NCBI GenBank assembly: GCA_964246745.1
Contig: CAXTRK010000013.1
Location: forward strand, 21,846 to 85,845
Source of the DNA: Lichenicoccus sp964246745
Lineage (GTDB): Bacteria; Pseudomonadota; Alphaproteobacteria; Acetobacterales; Acetobacteraceae
DNA length: 64,000 nucleotides
Direction: 5' to 3'
The stretch's first letter is position 1. The number at the start of each line of letters is the position of its first letter. Below the pieces are notes generated by a model. That model saw only the letters and a program-made list of their open reading frames with translations, was not told where the DNA came from and did not search any database. Both the position numbers and the translations under genes were made by a program. Shown here in pieces: positions 7,977-21,272 of this stretch.

Positions 7977-9482
7977 TCAAGCGGACAGCGTCTTCTCCCG
8001 CTTGCGCTGCATGGAACTTGGAATATGCAGCGCCTCGCGGTATTTGGCCACGGTTCGGCGCGCGATGTCTATGCCTTCACGACGAAGTGCGGCGACGATG
8101 GCGTCGTCCGACAGGATGACCTTCGCATCCTCCCCCGCGATCATGCCGCGGATGCGGTGACGCACCGCCTCGGCGCTATGGCTCTCGCCGCCAACTCCGG
8201 CGATGGCCGTGGTGAAGAAGTATTTCAGCTCGAACAGCCCACGCGGCGTCGCGATGTATTTGTTCGCGGTCACGCGGCTCACCGTGCTCTCGTGCATCGA
8301 TACCGCCTCGGCGATGTCGCGCAGGATCAAGGGACGCAGATGGCCGACGCCGCGCGCCAGGAAGCCTTCCTGGCGGCGCATGACCTCGCTTGCCACACGC
8401 AGAATGGTGCGCGCGCGCTGCTGCAACGATTTCACCAGCCAGTTGGCGCTGGCCAGGCTTTCGGTGAGGAAGACCCGCTCTTCGCGGCAAAGCCGCAGGG
8501 ACACGCGGGCATGCAACGTCTCACTCACCAGCAGCCGCGGCAGCGTGTCCGGGTTCAGCTCCAGGATCCAGTCGCCGCCCAGGCCCGGGTGCATCAGCAC
8601 GTCGGCCAGGATCGGCTGCGGCGGCCCGGTGTCGTAGCTGGCCGCCGGCTTCGGATCGAGGGCGCGTATTTCGGCGATCATCTCCGCGAGATCCTCGGCA
8701 TCGACGCCGCACATCATCTCCAACCGTTTGAGCTCGCGCCGCGCCAGCATGTCGAGGTTATCGAGCAGCGCCAGCATGGCGGGATCGAGCCGGTTGCGTT
8801 CCGCCAGTTGCGCCGCCAGGCACTCACGCAGGTTTCGTGCGAACAAGCCGGGCGGATCAAACCGAAGCATCAGCGCGCGCACCGCGGCCACGCGTTCGGT
8901 GCTGGCGCCGAGCGCCGCGGCCAGCACGGCATCCTCGGTGGCGACGCGTCCGGCCGGGCAGAGCAGGGCGATCAGGTGGGCCGCGATCAGCCGGTCGACC
9001 GGATCGGTGAAGCTGAGCCGCAGTTGTTCGCCGAGATGGTCGCGCAGGCTGCGCGGCTGTTCCGCCAGGTTGTCGATGACGCCGTCCCCGGCGCCGCGGC
9101 CAAGGCCATCCAGAACGCCGGAACGGCTGGCTCCCGGATCGTAAGAGCCGCCATCGTGAAAGCTGATATCGAATTGTTCCGTGTCGCTGGTGTCGAGCGG
9201 CGCCGCTTCCTGGGGCGGCAACGTTTCGGCGCCGATGATACGGTCGGTGCTGATCGGCGCCTCGTCGGCTTGCTGGAGCGGACGCTGGTCCAGGGCCGGC
9301 CGCTCGAGCGGGACCTCCGGGCGTTCGTCGCGTTCCAATAACGGATTGCGCTCCAGTTCCTCCTCGATGAAGGCCGCGACTTCCAGGTTGGTGAACGCCA
9401 GCAGCTTGATGGCCTGACGCAGTTGCGGCGTCATGACCAGGGATTGGGTGTGTCTGAGCTCCAGCCGCGGGCCAAGTGTCAT
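7977..9482 (-). CDS. rpoN: RNA polymerase sigma-54 factor
   Basis: 501 residues. Region I (RLELRHTQSLVMTPQLRQAI) binds activators and polymerase. The Q/E/D-rich linker is followed by the core-binding domain, the HTH region (IAEAVSMHESTVSRVTANKY, LFELKYFF) and the RpoN box ARRTVAKYRE (residues 474-483) that reads the -24 element. Length is normal. ATG 9482 has no purine-rich ribosome site; the 11 nt after the lptB stop are pyrimidine-rich, so initiation probably depends on coupling to lptB translation. Confidence 0.97.
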   Translation of the reverse strand: MTLGPRLELRHTQSLVMTPQLRQAIKLLAFTNLEVAAFIEEELERNPLLERDERPEVPLERPALDQRPLQQADEAPISTDRIIGAETLPPQEAAPLDTSDTEQFDISFHDGGSYDPGASRSGVLDGLGRGAGDGVIDNLAEQPRSLRDHLGEQLRLSFTDPVDRLIAAHLIALLCPAGRVATEDAVLAAALGASTERVAAVRALMLRFDPPGLFARNLRECLAAQLAERNRLDPAMLALLDNLDMLARRELKRLEMMCGVDAEDLAEMIAEIRALDPKPAASYDTGPPQPILADVLMHPGLGGDWILELNPDTLPRLLVSETLHARVSLRLCREERVFLTESLASANWLVKSLQQRARTILRVASEVMRRQEGFLARGVGHLRPLILRDIAEAVSMHESTVSRVTANKYIATPRGLFELKYFFTTAIAGVGGESHSAEAVRHRIRGMIAGEDAKVILSDDAIVAALRREGIDIARRTVAKYREALHIPSSMQRKREKTLSA

Positions 9483-9493
9483 GGAACGGGAGG

Positions 9494-10285
9494 CTACAAC
9501 GAAAAACGTTCTCCGAGATACACGCGACGCACGTCTTCGTGGGCCACAACTTCCTCAGGCGCACCCTGCATCAGCACCTGGCCGCTATGCATGATGTAGG
9601 CGCGGTCGATGATCTCGAGAGTTTCGCGGACATTATGATCGGTGATCAGAACGCCGATGCCGCGATGCTTGAGGTGCGAAACCAGGTCGCGGATTTCGCC
9701 CACGGCGATTGGATCAATGCCGGCCAGCGGCTCGTCAAGCAGGATGTAGCTCGGCTGGCTGGCCAGCGCGCGCGCAATTTCGAGCCGCCGCCGTTCGCCG
9801 CCGGACAGCGCCAGCGACGGCGATCTGCGCAGTCTGGCGATGCCGAACTCGCGGAGCAGTTCGTCGAGGATCATCTCGCGGCGCCCGATATCGGGCTCGA
9901 CCACTTCGAGCGCCGCCATGATGTTCTGCTCGACGTTCAAGCCGCGGAAGATGCTGGCCTCCTGCGGCAGATAGCCGATGCCCAGACGAGCCCGACGGTA
10001 CATCGGCAACTGGGTGATGTCGGCGCCGTCGAGCGTGATGCTGCCCTGGTCGGGCTGGACCAGGCCCACGATCATGTAGAAGGTGGTGGTCTTGCCGGCG
10101 CCGTTTGGGCCGAGCAATCCGACCGCCTCGCCACGCTGCACGCTGATCGACACGTCCTGGACGACCGGGCGCTTGCGGTAGGTCTTGCCCACGGCATGGG
10201 CGCTGAGGCCGGCCGGCTGCTTGGCATCCGGACGCGAGGAACTCTCCTCGCTTGCGTCAAGCCTGCGGGCTGGGATCTCGTTCAT
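9494..10285 (-). CDS. lptB: LPS export ABC transporter ATPase
   Basis: 263 residues, including an N-terminal extension of about 25 residues. ATPase of the LptB2FGC complex that extracts LPS from the inner membrane. Walker A GPNGAGKTTTFYM, signature LSGGERRRLEIARAL and Walker B ILLDEPLAGIDPI are intact, and the Q-loop region YLPQEASIF matches LptB. Start overlaps the lptA stop (ATGA). Confidence 0.96.
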   Translation of the reverse strand: MNEIPARRLDASEESSSRPDAKQPAGLSAHAVGKTYRKRPVVQDVSISVQRGEAVGLLGPNGAGKTTTFYMIVGLVQPDQGSITLDGADITQLPMYRRARLGIGYLPQEASIFRGLNVEQNIMAALEVVEPDIGRREMILDELLREFGIARLRRSPSLALSGGERRRLEIARALASQPSYILLDEPLAGIDPIAVGEIRDLVSHLKHRGIGVLITDHNVRETLEIIDRAYIMHSGQVLMQGAPEEVVAHEDVRRVYLGERFSL

Positions 10286-11238
10286 CGCGAGGCGCGCCGC
10301 GCCTGCTCGGGCTGCGCCCCGCTGTTCGGCACGATCAGGCCGCGCACCTGTGCTCCCGGAGCTTCGGTCATGGTGGCAATCCCCGTGTGCATGTCGATGA
10401 TCGCGGCCGCTCCATTAAGCTGGTTCTGCCCACGCGTGATGTGGACGTTGCCGACAATCCGCGCAATGCCGGTCGCAGGAACATAGACGCCGCGGTCGCC
10501 GGTGACGGTCTCGGTCTGCGTGCGCACCACGACATGGCCGAAGGCATTCACCTTCTTGAGCTTTCCAGAGCTCTCGATCGGGTCCCCGGCGCCGCCCTTG
10601 CCGCGCGGCGGCTTGCCCTGATCCGAGGCCTGATCCGGCGGCGCGCTGTAGCCAACCAGCACATCGGCGCGGATGCGTCTGCCGTCGTTGGTTGTCACCG
10701 TGGCATTGCCGCGCCCGACCGACATGCGCAGCTTCGACCAATAGACCATGCTGTCGCGTGCGGTGAGCACGTCAGTGGGGGTGGTCAGCCGCAGCGCGTG
10801 ACCGGTCAGCACCAGCACCGCCTGGTCGATATCATAGATGGCGTGATCGCCCCAGGCCTGGTCGGTGGCGGTGAATATGTGCACGTGGCCGAACGCCTCC
10901 AGCCGGTAGATCTCGTTGGCGCCGGTATCATCGATCGGCGTGCCGCCGGCATTTGGCTTTGCGGCGGGAGGCGTCTTCGCACTGCCGGGCTTCTTGCGAT
11001 AGAAGGCGACCAATCGGTCGGCGGTGACGGTGACGTCGCCGCGCACCGCGCGCGCGTCGTTGAAGGCGGTGACCGTCTGCGCCTTTTGGTTCCAGTCGAA
11101 GCCACCGCGCGCGGTGACGTTGATCTGTCCGCCATGCGACAGATCGATGCCCTGCGCGTGCGCAAGGACGGCGGGGAGCCAGCAGACCGGCGGCCCCAGC
11201 AGCACGCAGAACACGAGCGCGCGGAACCGGCCGTTCAT
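10282..11238 (-). CDS. lptA: LPS periplasmic bridge protein LptA/OstA
   Basis: 318 residues, longer than the Escherichia protein (about 185) but usual for this lineage. A signal peptide (ALVFCVLLGPPVCWLPAVLAHAQG) is followed by two OstA-like stretches of short beta strands (GGQINVTARGGFDWNQ; later GRGNATVTTNDGRRIRADV and GNVHITRGQNQLNG) separated by a Pro/Ala/Lys-rich insert near residues 85-105. It bridges LPS from LptC to LptD across the periplasm. Overlaps lptC and lptB by 4 nt each. Confidence 0.93.
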   Translation of the reverse strand: MNGRFRALVFCVLLGPPVCWLPAVLAHAQGIDLSHGGQINVTARGGFDWNQKAQTVTAFNDARAVRGDVTVTADRLVAFYRKKPGSAKTPPAAKPNAGGTPIDDTGANEIYRLEAFGHVHIFTATDQAWGDHAIYDIDQAVLVLTGHALRLTTPTDVLTARDSMVYWSKLRMSVGRGNATVTTNDGRRIRADVLVGYSAPPDQASDQGKPPRGKGGAGDPIESSGKLKKVNAFGHVVVRTQTETVTGDRGVYVPATGIARIVGNVHITRGQNQLNGAAAIIDMHTGIATMTEAPGAQVRGLIVPNSGAQPEQARRASR

Positions 11239-11960
11239 TTCGCGCTGCCCTGGACGCTACCCGCCGGATGGTCGTCGTTGATGATCAGGCGCGCCGGTCC
11301 TCGGAACTGGGCCACGCCGTCATGGTGCGACATGAAATCGCCCTGCGCGTCCAGCACCCCGAACGGGCCCTCCGCATGCACCCAGTCGTTCGACGCGAGC
11401 ACACCCCGCTTCACGTCGAGATCCGCGGTCGGGCCGGCCATCAGTGTGCCGTCATTGCGGTAGAAGGTGACGCCGCCGGAAAGGTCCAGGATCTGCTCGT
11501 GCGGCGCGTAGATACCCGCGGGTGCGCGCACCAGCATCCAGGTTCCGGTGCGGGTCAGCGTGTCGGCGACCGGCCGGATCAGGTTGATCTGATCGGGGTT
11601 GACCTGACGCGCCTTGGCCGCGGTGATCGTGTAGGGATTGCCGCGCCCATCAACCCCGTGATAGCGAACGCCCAGCATCTGCCCGGTATCGGCCTGAACC
11701 GACGCTGCCTGGTGGTAGGCGGCCCGGCCGGCCTTCATCGCCCGATCGAACTCCGGCCAGGCGGCAATCGAGCCGAGCAGCGCCAGCGCCGCGAACGGCA
11801 TCAGCCATTTGCTCCAGAGCAGGAGCAGCCTGCGCCGGGCCTGCTCGCGTTCGCTCGGCGGCCGTCGGAACCGGGTCTGGCTCGGCACGCCGATCTCGCG
11901 ATGACGCGCCGGCCGGTCCGGGGCAGGCAGCGGCTCGAAGTTGGGCTTTGCTCTTTCCAC
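11235..11960 (-). CDS. lptC: LPS export protein LptC
   Basis: 241 residues from GTG 11960 (ERAKPNFEPL...). A basic N-terminal region precedes one membrane anchor (KWLMPFAALALLGSIAAW, about residues 48-66), then a periplasmic beta-jellyroll with repeated strands (YTITAAKARQVNPD, LSGGVTFYRNDGTLMAGP, GVLASNDWVHAEGPFGVLDA). It receives LPS from LptB2FG and hands it to LptA. No ATG is available after the kdsD stop. The GTG is 17 nt downstream of kdsD, consistent with one operon. Confidence 0.92.
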   Translation of the reverse strand: MERAKPNFEPLPAPDRPARHREIGVPSQTRFRRPPSEREQARRRLLLLWSKWLMPFAALALLGSIAAWPEFDRAMKAGRAAYHQAASVQADTGQMLGVRYHGVDGRGNPYTITAAKARQVNPDQINLIRPVADTLTRTGTWMLVRAPAGIYAPHEQILDLSGGVTFYRNDGTLMAGPTADLDVKRGVLASNDWVHAEGPFGVLDAQGDFMSHHDGVAQFRGPARLIINDDHPAGSVQGSAK

Positions 11961-11977
11961 GGTCTCAGGCCCCGGTC

Positions 11978-13003
11978 TCAGGCGATGCCGGCGCGCAGCA
12001 GGTCGTGCACGTGCAGGATGCCGACCGGACGCAGCGCCCCATCCACGACGAACAGGCTGGTGATCGGCCTGGGACCGGCATTCATCAGGTGCAGCGCTTC
12101 CGCCGCCAGCGTGTCGGGTGCGATCGTGCGGGGTGCGGCGTTCATCACTCCGCCGGTGCGCAGGTTGCGCAGGTCGCGATCGATCGCGCGGCGCAGATCG
12201 CCGTCGGTGATGATCCCGATCAGGCGGCCTGCCGGGTCGATGATGCCGAGACAGCCGAACGCCTTGCTGGTCATCAGCATGACCGCCTGGAGCATCGGCA
12301 GGTCGGGGCCCGCAAGCGGAATCATGTCGCCGACGTGCATCAGCTCTGAGACGCGGCGCAATCGTGCGCCCAGGCGGCCACCCGGATGGAACAGGCCGAA
12401 ATCGCTGGCGGTGAAGCCGCGGCGCTGCAACAGGGCGACGGCAAGCGCATCGCCGAGAGCGAGCTGCATGGTCGTGCTGGTGGTGGGAGCCAGGCCCATG
12501 GGGCAGGCTTCGGCCGCGTCCGGCAGGGGCAGCACGATGTCGGCGCCGCGCGCCAGGCTTGACTCCGGCCGCGACGTCATCGCGATCAAAGGTATGCCGA
12601 AACGCTTGCAATGGCCGATCACGTCGGCGAGCTCCGTGGTTTCTCCGGAGTTTGACAGCATGAGCACAGCATCGTCTGGCTGGATCATGCCGAGGTCGCC
12701 GTGCGAGGCTTCGGCCGGATGGACGAACAAGGAGGGCGTTCCGGTCGAGGCAAGAGTGGCCTGGATTTTGCGGCCGACGTGACCCGACTTGCCGATGCCG
12801 CAGACGACGACGCGTCCGGGCAGGGCCGCGATCACGTCGAGCGTCCGCGTCAGGCCTGTGGCCAGCGGCTCACCGGGCGAGATGGCGCGTTCAAGGCTGG
12901 CGAGACCGTGCGCTTCGGTGCGTAGAACCTCGGCCGCGATCCGCAGATCGGCGGTCAAGCCCGCGCTCCGTTCCGCCCTTGGGTTCGGCAGGGTGTCCAT
13001 CAT
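11978..13003 (-). CDS. kdsD: arabinose-5-phosphate isomerase, KpsF/GutQ/KdsD family
   Basis: 341 residues. Interconverts ribulose-5-P and arabinose-5-P, the first step to Kdo. A SIS sugar-isomerase domain (about residues 45-185: GIGKSGHVGRKIQATLASTG, SHGDLGMI, LSNSGETTEL) is followed by two CBS domains (residues 210-340). Two consecutive ATGs at 13003 and 13000 are the likely start; the frame upstream is low-quality. Immediately upstream of lptC, it joins Kdo synthesis to LPS transport. Confidence 0.94.
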   Translation of the reverse strand: MMDTLPNPRAERSAGLTADLRIAAEVLRTEAHGLASLERAISPGEPLATGLTRTLDVIAALPGRVVVCGIGKSGHVGRKIQATLASTGTPSLFVHPAEASHGDLGMIQPDDAVLMLSNSGETTELADVIGHCKRFGIPLIAMTSRPESSLARGADIVLPLPDAAEACPMGLAPTTSTTMQLALGDALAVALLQRRGFTASDFGLFHPGGRLGARLRRVSELMHVGDMIPLAGPDLPMLQAVMLMTSKAFGCLGIIDPAGRLIGIITDGDLRRAIDRDLRNLRTGGVMNAAPRTIAPDTLAAEALHLMNAGPRPITSLFVVDGALRPVGILHVHDLLRAGIA

Positions 13004-13109
13004 GAAAGTCTGCCTGGCGCGCTCCGTCCGCATCGACTGCCGTGTTCTCAATCGGCTGGTATGCTGGGCTTGCGCGCTGCGGTCAAATGGTAGGCCGTTA
13101 CGAGATGTC

Positions 13110-13781
13110 TCAATGCGAGAAGATGTCCGGGGTGTCATATCCAAGCAGATCGAGCCGAGCCCGCGCCGGCAGGAACGCGAAGGCGGCCAGCGCCAGCTCC
13201 AGCCGGTCCTCGCGTATGAGCAACCCCTCGAGCCGCTCCCACAGCGCATGCAGATGAAGCACGTCGGAGGCGGCATAGGCGAGTTGCTCGGCGGACAGTT
13301 CGGGGGCGCCCCAGTCGGAACTCTGCTGCTGCTTGTTCAGCTCGACTCCGAGCAGGTCCCGGCAGAGCTCGCGCAGCCCCTGACGGTCGGTGTACGTGCG
13401 TACCAGCTTGGCGGCGATCTTGGTGCAGCGCACTGGCGCGACCGTGATGCCGAGCGCGTGTTGCAGGATGCCCACATCGAAACGCGCAAAATGCATCAGC
13501 TTGATGACGGACGTGTCGGCAAGCAGACGTTTCAAGTTCGGGCATGCGGCGCCTTGGCCGCCGAGCGCTTGCGGGATGATCTGCACGAGATGCGCCTCGG
13601 AGCCGCCCGATCCGTGAATGCCGCCGCAGAGCTGCACCAGGCAGAGACGGTCGCGATGGGGATTGAGGCCCATGGTCTCAGTGTCGACGGCAACGACCGG
13701 CTCGAAGCGAACATCGTCAGGGAGATCATGTTTATGCAGATGGATGGTGGCGTTCGGCATGAACTGCGTGACGCTCATCAT
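13110..13781 (-). CDS. rnd: short ribonuclease D-type 3'-5' exonuclease
   Basis: 223 residues from ATG 13781, with AAAAGGTCGG just upstream. DEDD-family exonuclease: AVDTETMGLNP carries the first Asp/Glu pair, MHFARFDVGIL the second Asp motif, and YAASDVLHLHAL the last Asp with a preceding Tyr. The HRDC domain of classical RNase D is lacking, as in many alphaproteobacterial versions. It acts in the cytoplasm on tRNA 3' ends and other structured RNA. A tRNA-Leu gene lies 34 nt upstream on the same strand, and kdsD follows after 106 nt. Confidence 0.9.
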   Translation of the reverse strand: MMSVTQFMPNATIHLHKHDLPDDVRFEPVVAVDTETMGLNPHRDRLCLVQLCGGIHGSGGSEAHLVQIIPQALGGQGAACPNLKRLLADTSVIKLMHFARFDVGILQHALGITVAPVRCTKIAAKLVRTYTDRQGLRELCRDLLGVELNKQQQSSDWGAPELSAEQLAYAASDVLHLHALWERLEGLLIREDRLELALAAFAFLPARARLDLLGYDTPDIFSH

Positions 13782-13815
13782 CCGACCTTTTGGCAACCTT
13801 CTGGCGATACGTCCT

Positions 13816-13902
13816 TGGTGCCCAGGAGAAGACTCGAACTTCCACGTCCTTTCGGACACAGGTACCTGAAACCTGCGCGTCTACCAATTCCGCCACCTGG
13901 GC
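13816..13902 (-). tRNA. tRNA-Leu (anticodon CAG), CCA encoded
   Basis: The transcript begins GCCCAGG at 13902. Its acceptor stem pairs with CCTGGGC and is followed by A-CCA at 13819-13816. The anticodon stem CAGGT/ACCTG encloses loop TTCAGGT, giving anticodon CAG. A long variable arm (class II) and the T-loop GTTCGAGTC are clear. Reads Leu codon CTG. Confidence 0.97.
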
Positions 13903-14056
13903 AAAGGATGGGGCTGCCCTCTAGCCCTGACCCGCGATCGCGTCAACCACAAGCACGAGAGCGGAGGCACTCCATTGAGGCGGCAATCCGGTTCCGATAG
14001 GGATGCACGCTCGGTGGCCGGATCATGGCGCCGTGACGGACGAGGACAGGGCTGAG

Positions 14057-14998
14057 ATGCGCAGCGTGGCGACGGTGTTTGGCGGGTCGGGCTTCCTTGG
14101 ACGATACATCGTCAAAAGGCTGGCGGCGGCGGGTTATGTGGTGCGGGTCGCCGTGCGCAATCCGGCCTATGCCAACGTGCTCCGGCCCATGGGACGCGTT
14201 GGCCAGATCGGCCCGTTCTTCGCATCGCTCACGGACGAGGACTCGGTGGCGCGCGCGGTGGAGGGCGCCGCAACCGTGATCAATCTGGTCGGCATCCTGG
14301 CGGAGAAGAGCCGTGGCGAGTTCAACCGCATCCATGTCGAGGGCGCCGGCCGGGTCGCCCGGCTTGCCGCGGCGGGAGGGGCTGCGCAGATGCTGCAGAT
14401 GTCCGCGATCGGAGCGAGCGCCGACAGTCCGAGCCAATACGGCAGGAGCAAGTTCGCCGGCGAGGAAGCGGTGCGGGCGGCGTTCGGCAAGGCCATCGTG
14501 CTGCGCCCATCGATCGTCTTCGGACCGGAGGACGCGTTTTTCAATCGTTTTGCCGCGATGAGCCGGATTGCGCCGGTGATGCCGGTGTTCTGCGGCGACA
14601 CGCGATTTCAGCCGGTCTATGTCGGCGATGTCGCCGACGCCGCAATCACTGCCCTCGGCCGCGCCGACATGGAAGGACACACGTTTGAGCTGGGCGGCCC
14701 CAAGGTCTGGCGTTTCCGCGAGCTGCTGGCATGGATGCTGCAGGAACTGCGGCGCAAGCGCGTCATGGTCGATGTGCCGATGGGCCTCGCGCGCTTGCAG
14801 GCCGGCCTGCTTGAGCATGTTCCGGGAAAACCGTTGACCCGCGACCAGTTGGCGATGCTGGGGCGTGACAACGTCGTGGCCGATGGCGCCGAAGGATTTG
14901 GCTCGCTCGGCATCCTGCCAACGCCGTTGGAGCTGGTGGTGCCGAGCTATATCGGGCGTTTCCGTGCCGGCGGCGGCAAGCGCGATGTGCCGGAATAG
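14057..14998 (+). CDS. complex I NDUFA9-family NAD(P)-binding protein
   Basis: 313 residues from ATG 14057; the frame stays open to 14003, but this start gives the standard N-terminus ATVFGGSGFLGRYIVKRLA, a Rossmann GGxGxxG motif. An extended/atypical SDR fold continues through NLVGILAE, the Y..K pair in SQYGRSKFAGE, and ELGGPKVWRF. Bacterial NDUFA9-like proteins occur widely in alphaproteobacteria; a role in respiratory complex I assembly or quinone metabolism is presumed from the mitochondrial subunit. It is divergent from the tRNA-Leu/rnd unit. Confidence 0.87.
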   Translation: MRSVATVFGGSGFLGRYIVKRLAAAGYVVRVAVRNPAYANVLRPMGRVGQIGPFFASLTDEDSVARAVEGAATVINLVGILAEKSRGEFNRIHVEGAGRVARLAAAGGAAQMLQMSAIGASADSPSQYGRSKFAGEEAVRAAFGKAIVLRPSIVFGPEDAFFNRFAAMSRIAPVMPVFCGDTRFQPVYVGDVADAAITALGRADMEGHTFELGGPKVWRFRELLAWMLQELRRKRVMVDVPMGLARLQAGLLEHVPGKPLTRDQLAMLGRDNVVADGAEGFGSLGILPTPLELVVPSYIGRFRAGGGKRDVPE

Positions 14999-15175
14999 GT
15001 CCGAAGCGGTCCTTATTCATCGCCCCTTCGGCGCATGACGACCAAATAAACCTGGCAATCCTTGAAAGCGCGTCAGTAAACCTGCCTTTTATCTGGGCGC
15101 AGGCTGCCTTAATCTCGCCACACCGTCTTGAAGCCCCCAACTCGGAAGGCTACGGCCAGGTCGCGAGAACCGCCA

Positions 15176-16645
15176 ATGTCCGACGCCATGTTGCACTTCA
15201 CGCACCGGCCTCAGCATCAGCCTGACACGCGCAGCGTCGATGCACGACGCGCCGACTTCAACGAGATCTATCATTCGTTCGAGCCGGAGGGCGCCTCCGA
15301 GCAGGCCGGGCGCTGCTCGCAATGCGGGGTGCCATTCTGCTCGGTGCATTGTCCGCTCTCCAACAACATTCCTGATTGGCTGAAGCTGACCGCGGAGGGA
15401 CGTCTCGAGGAAGCCTATGAGGTGAGTTCGGCGACCAACAATTTCCCGGAGATTTGCGGCCGCATCTGTCCGCAGGATCGTCTCTGCGAAGGCAATTGCG
15501 TCATCGAGAAGGGCTTCGAGAGCGTGACCATCGGCGCGGTCGAGCGCTTCATCACCGACACCGCCTTCGAACGCGGCTGGGTGCGGGCGATTACCCCGCG
15601 ACGGGAGCGCGCGCAGTCGGTCGGCATCATCGGCGCCGGTCCAGGCGGTCTCGCATGCGCCGAGCAGCTTCGCAGGCAGGGCTATCAGGTGGATGTCTAT
15701 GATCGCCACGACCGCATCGGCGGCCTGATGATCTACGGCATTCCCGCCTTCAAGCTGGAGAAGCAGATCATCGCGCGCCGCCATGCGCTGTTGGAGGCGG
15801 GCGGCATCCGTTTCCATCTCGGGCGAGGGATCGGCGCCGAGGACAGCGACGAGACCATCGCCTTTGCCACGCTGCGCGCCCGCCATGACGCGGTGCTGAT
15901 CGCAACCGGGGTGTACAAGTCGCGCGAACTTGGTGGACCCGGATCCGGCCTTCCTGGAATGGTCCGGGCAATCGACTATCTGACCGCTTCGAACCGGCAG
16001 GGACTGGGCGACGCGGTGCCCGAGTTCGAGAGCGGCCTGCTTGATGCCGCTGGCAAGAACGTTGTCGTCATCGGCGGCGGCGACACCGCGATGGACTGCG
16101 TCCGTACCGCGGTCAGGCAGGGCGCCGCCTCGGTGAAGTGCCTGTATCGTCGTGACCGCGACAACATGCCCGGCTCACTCCGCGAAGTGAAGAACGCCGA
16201 GGATGAGGGTGTCGAGTTCGTCTGGCTGGCGGCTCCCGAGGCCTTCCTTGGGGACGCGCGCATCACCGGGGTGCGTGCGACGCGCATGAAGCTCGGGTTG
16301 GCGGATGCTTCGGGCCGACAGACGGTCGGGCCCGAGAAGGATGGCGGCTTCACCTTGCCTGCGGACCTGGTGGTCAAGGCGCTCGGCTTTGATCCTGAGG
16401 ATCTGCCGACGCTCTGGGGCGAGAGCGCGCTTGAGGTGTCGCGTTGGGGCACGCTCAAGGTCGGGCGCACGTCATTCATGACCAGCCTGCCTGGCGTCTT
16501 CGCCGCCGGCGACATCGTGCGCGGCGCCAGCCTGGTGGTCTGGGCGATACGCGACGGCCGCGATGCCGCCGCCAGCCTGCACCGCTATCTGTCTGAAAGC
16601 GAGCAGGTCAATCAGCAGACCGTATCGCAGATCGCCGCGGAGTGA
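15176..16645 (+). CDS. gltD: glutamate synthase (NADPH) small subunit
   Basis: 489 residues. Supplies electrons from NADPH through FAD and [4Fe-4S] clusters to GltB. N-terminal cysteine motifs CSQCGVPFCSVHCP and CGRICPQDRLCEGNC ligate the clusters; GIIGAGPGGLACAEQL binds FAD and VVVIGGGDTAMDCVR binds NADPH; FAAGDIVRGASLVVWAI closes the flavoprotein domain. ATG 15176 begins a family-like N-terminus; an in-frame TTG at 15128 is less likely. Unusually for some species, gltD precedes gltB here. The stop overlaps a GTG of the next frame. Confidence 0.96.
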   Translation: MSDAMLHFTHRPQHQPDTRSVDARRADFNEIYHSFEPEGASEQAGRCSQCGVPFCSVHCPLSNNIPDWLKLTAEGRLEEAYEVSSATNNFPEICGRICPQDRLCEGNCVIEKGFESVTIGAVERFITDTAFERGWVRAITPRRERAQSVGIIGAGPGGLACAEQLRRQGYQVDVYDRHDRIGGLMIYGIPAFKLEKQIIARRHALLEAGGIRFHLGRGIGAEDSDETIAFATLRARHDAVLIATGVYKSRELGGPGSGLPGMVRAIDYLTASNRQGLGDAVPEFESGLLDAAGKNVVVIGGGDTAMDCVRTAVRQGAASVKCLYRRDRDNMPGSLREVKNAEDEGVEFVWLAAPEAFLGDARITGVRATRMKLGLADASGRQTVGPEKDGGFTLPADLVVKALGFDPEDLPTLWGESALEVSRWGTLKVGRTSFMTSLPGVFAAGDIVRGASLVVWAIRDGRDAAASLHRYLSESEQVNQQTVSQIAAE

Positions 16646-16650
16646 CGCTC

Positions 16651-21183
<4,533 letters not shown>

Positions 21184-21241
21184 ATGGAGGCGCGCTCGCT
21201 CGACAGGACCCGGTGCGGCCTGTAGGTGACGGGGCCTCCAT
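21184..21241 (+). other. structured intergenic element after gltB (possible terminator)
   Basis: ATGGAGGC at 21184-21191 is perfectly complementary to GCCTCCAT at 21234-21241. Inside the loop, ACAGG (21203-21207) pairs with CCTGT (21219-21223). The nested hairpins begin directly at the gltB stop. There is no T-run, so a factor-independent terminator is uncertain; a processed 3' UTR or attenuator is possible. Confidence 0.45.
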
Positions 21242-21272
21242 GTGTTGCCGCGTGCTGATCCAGGAGCCTTGA

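Noticed and set aside
13816..13902. tRNA-Leu as an integration site
   Set aside because: No repeat of the tRNA 3' end, integrase or compositional change was found beside it.
15001..15175. Sigma54 promoter or riboswitch before gltD
   Set aside because: TGGCAATCC...TTGA does not have the fixed GG-N10-GC spacing, and no riboswitch core was recognised.
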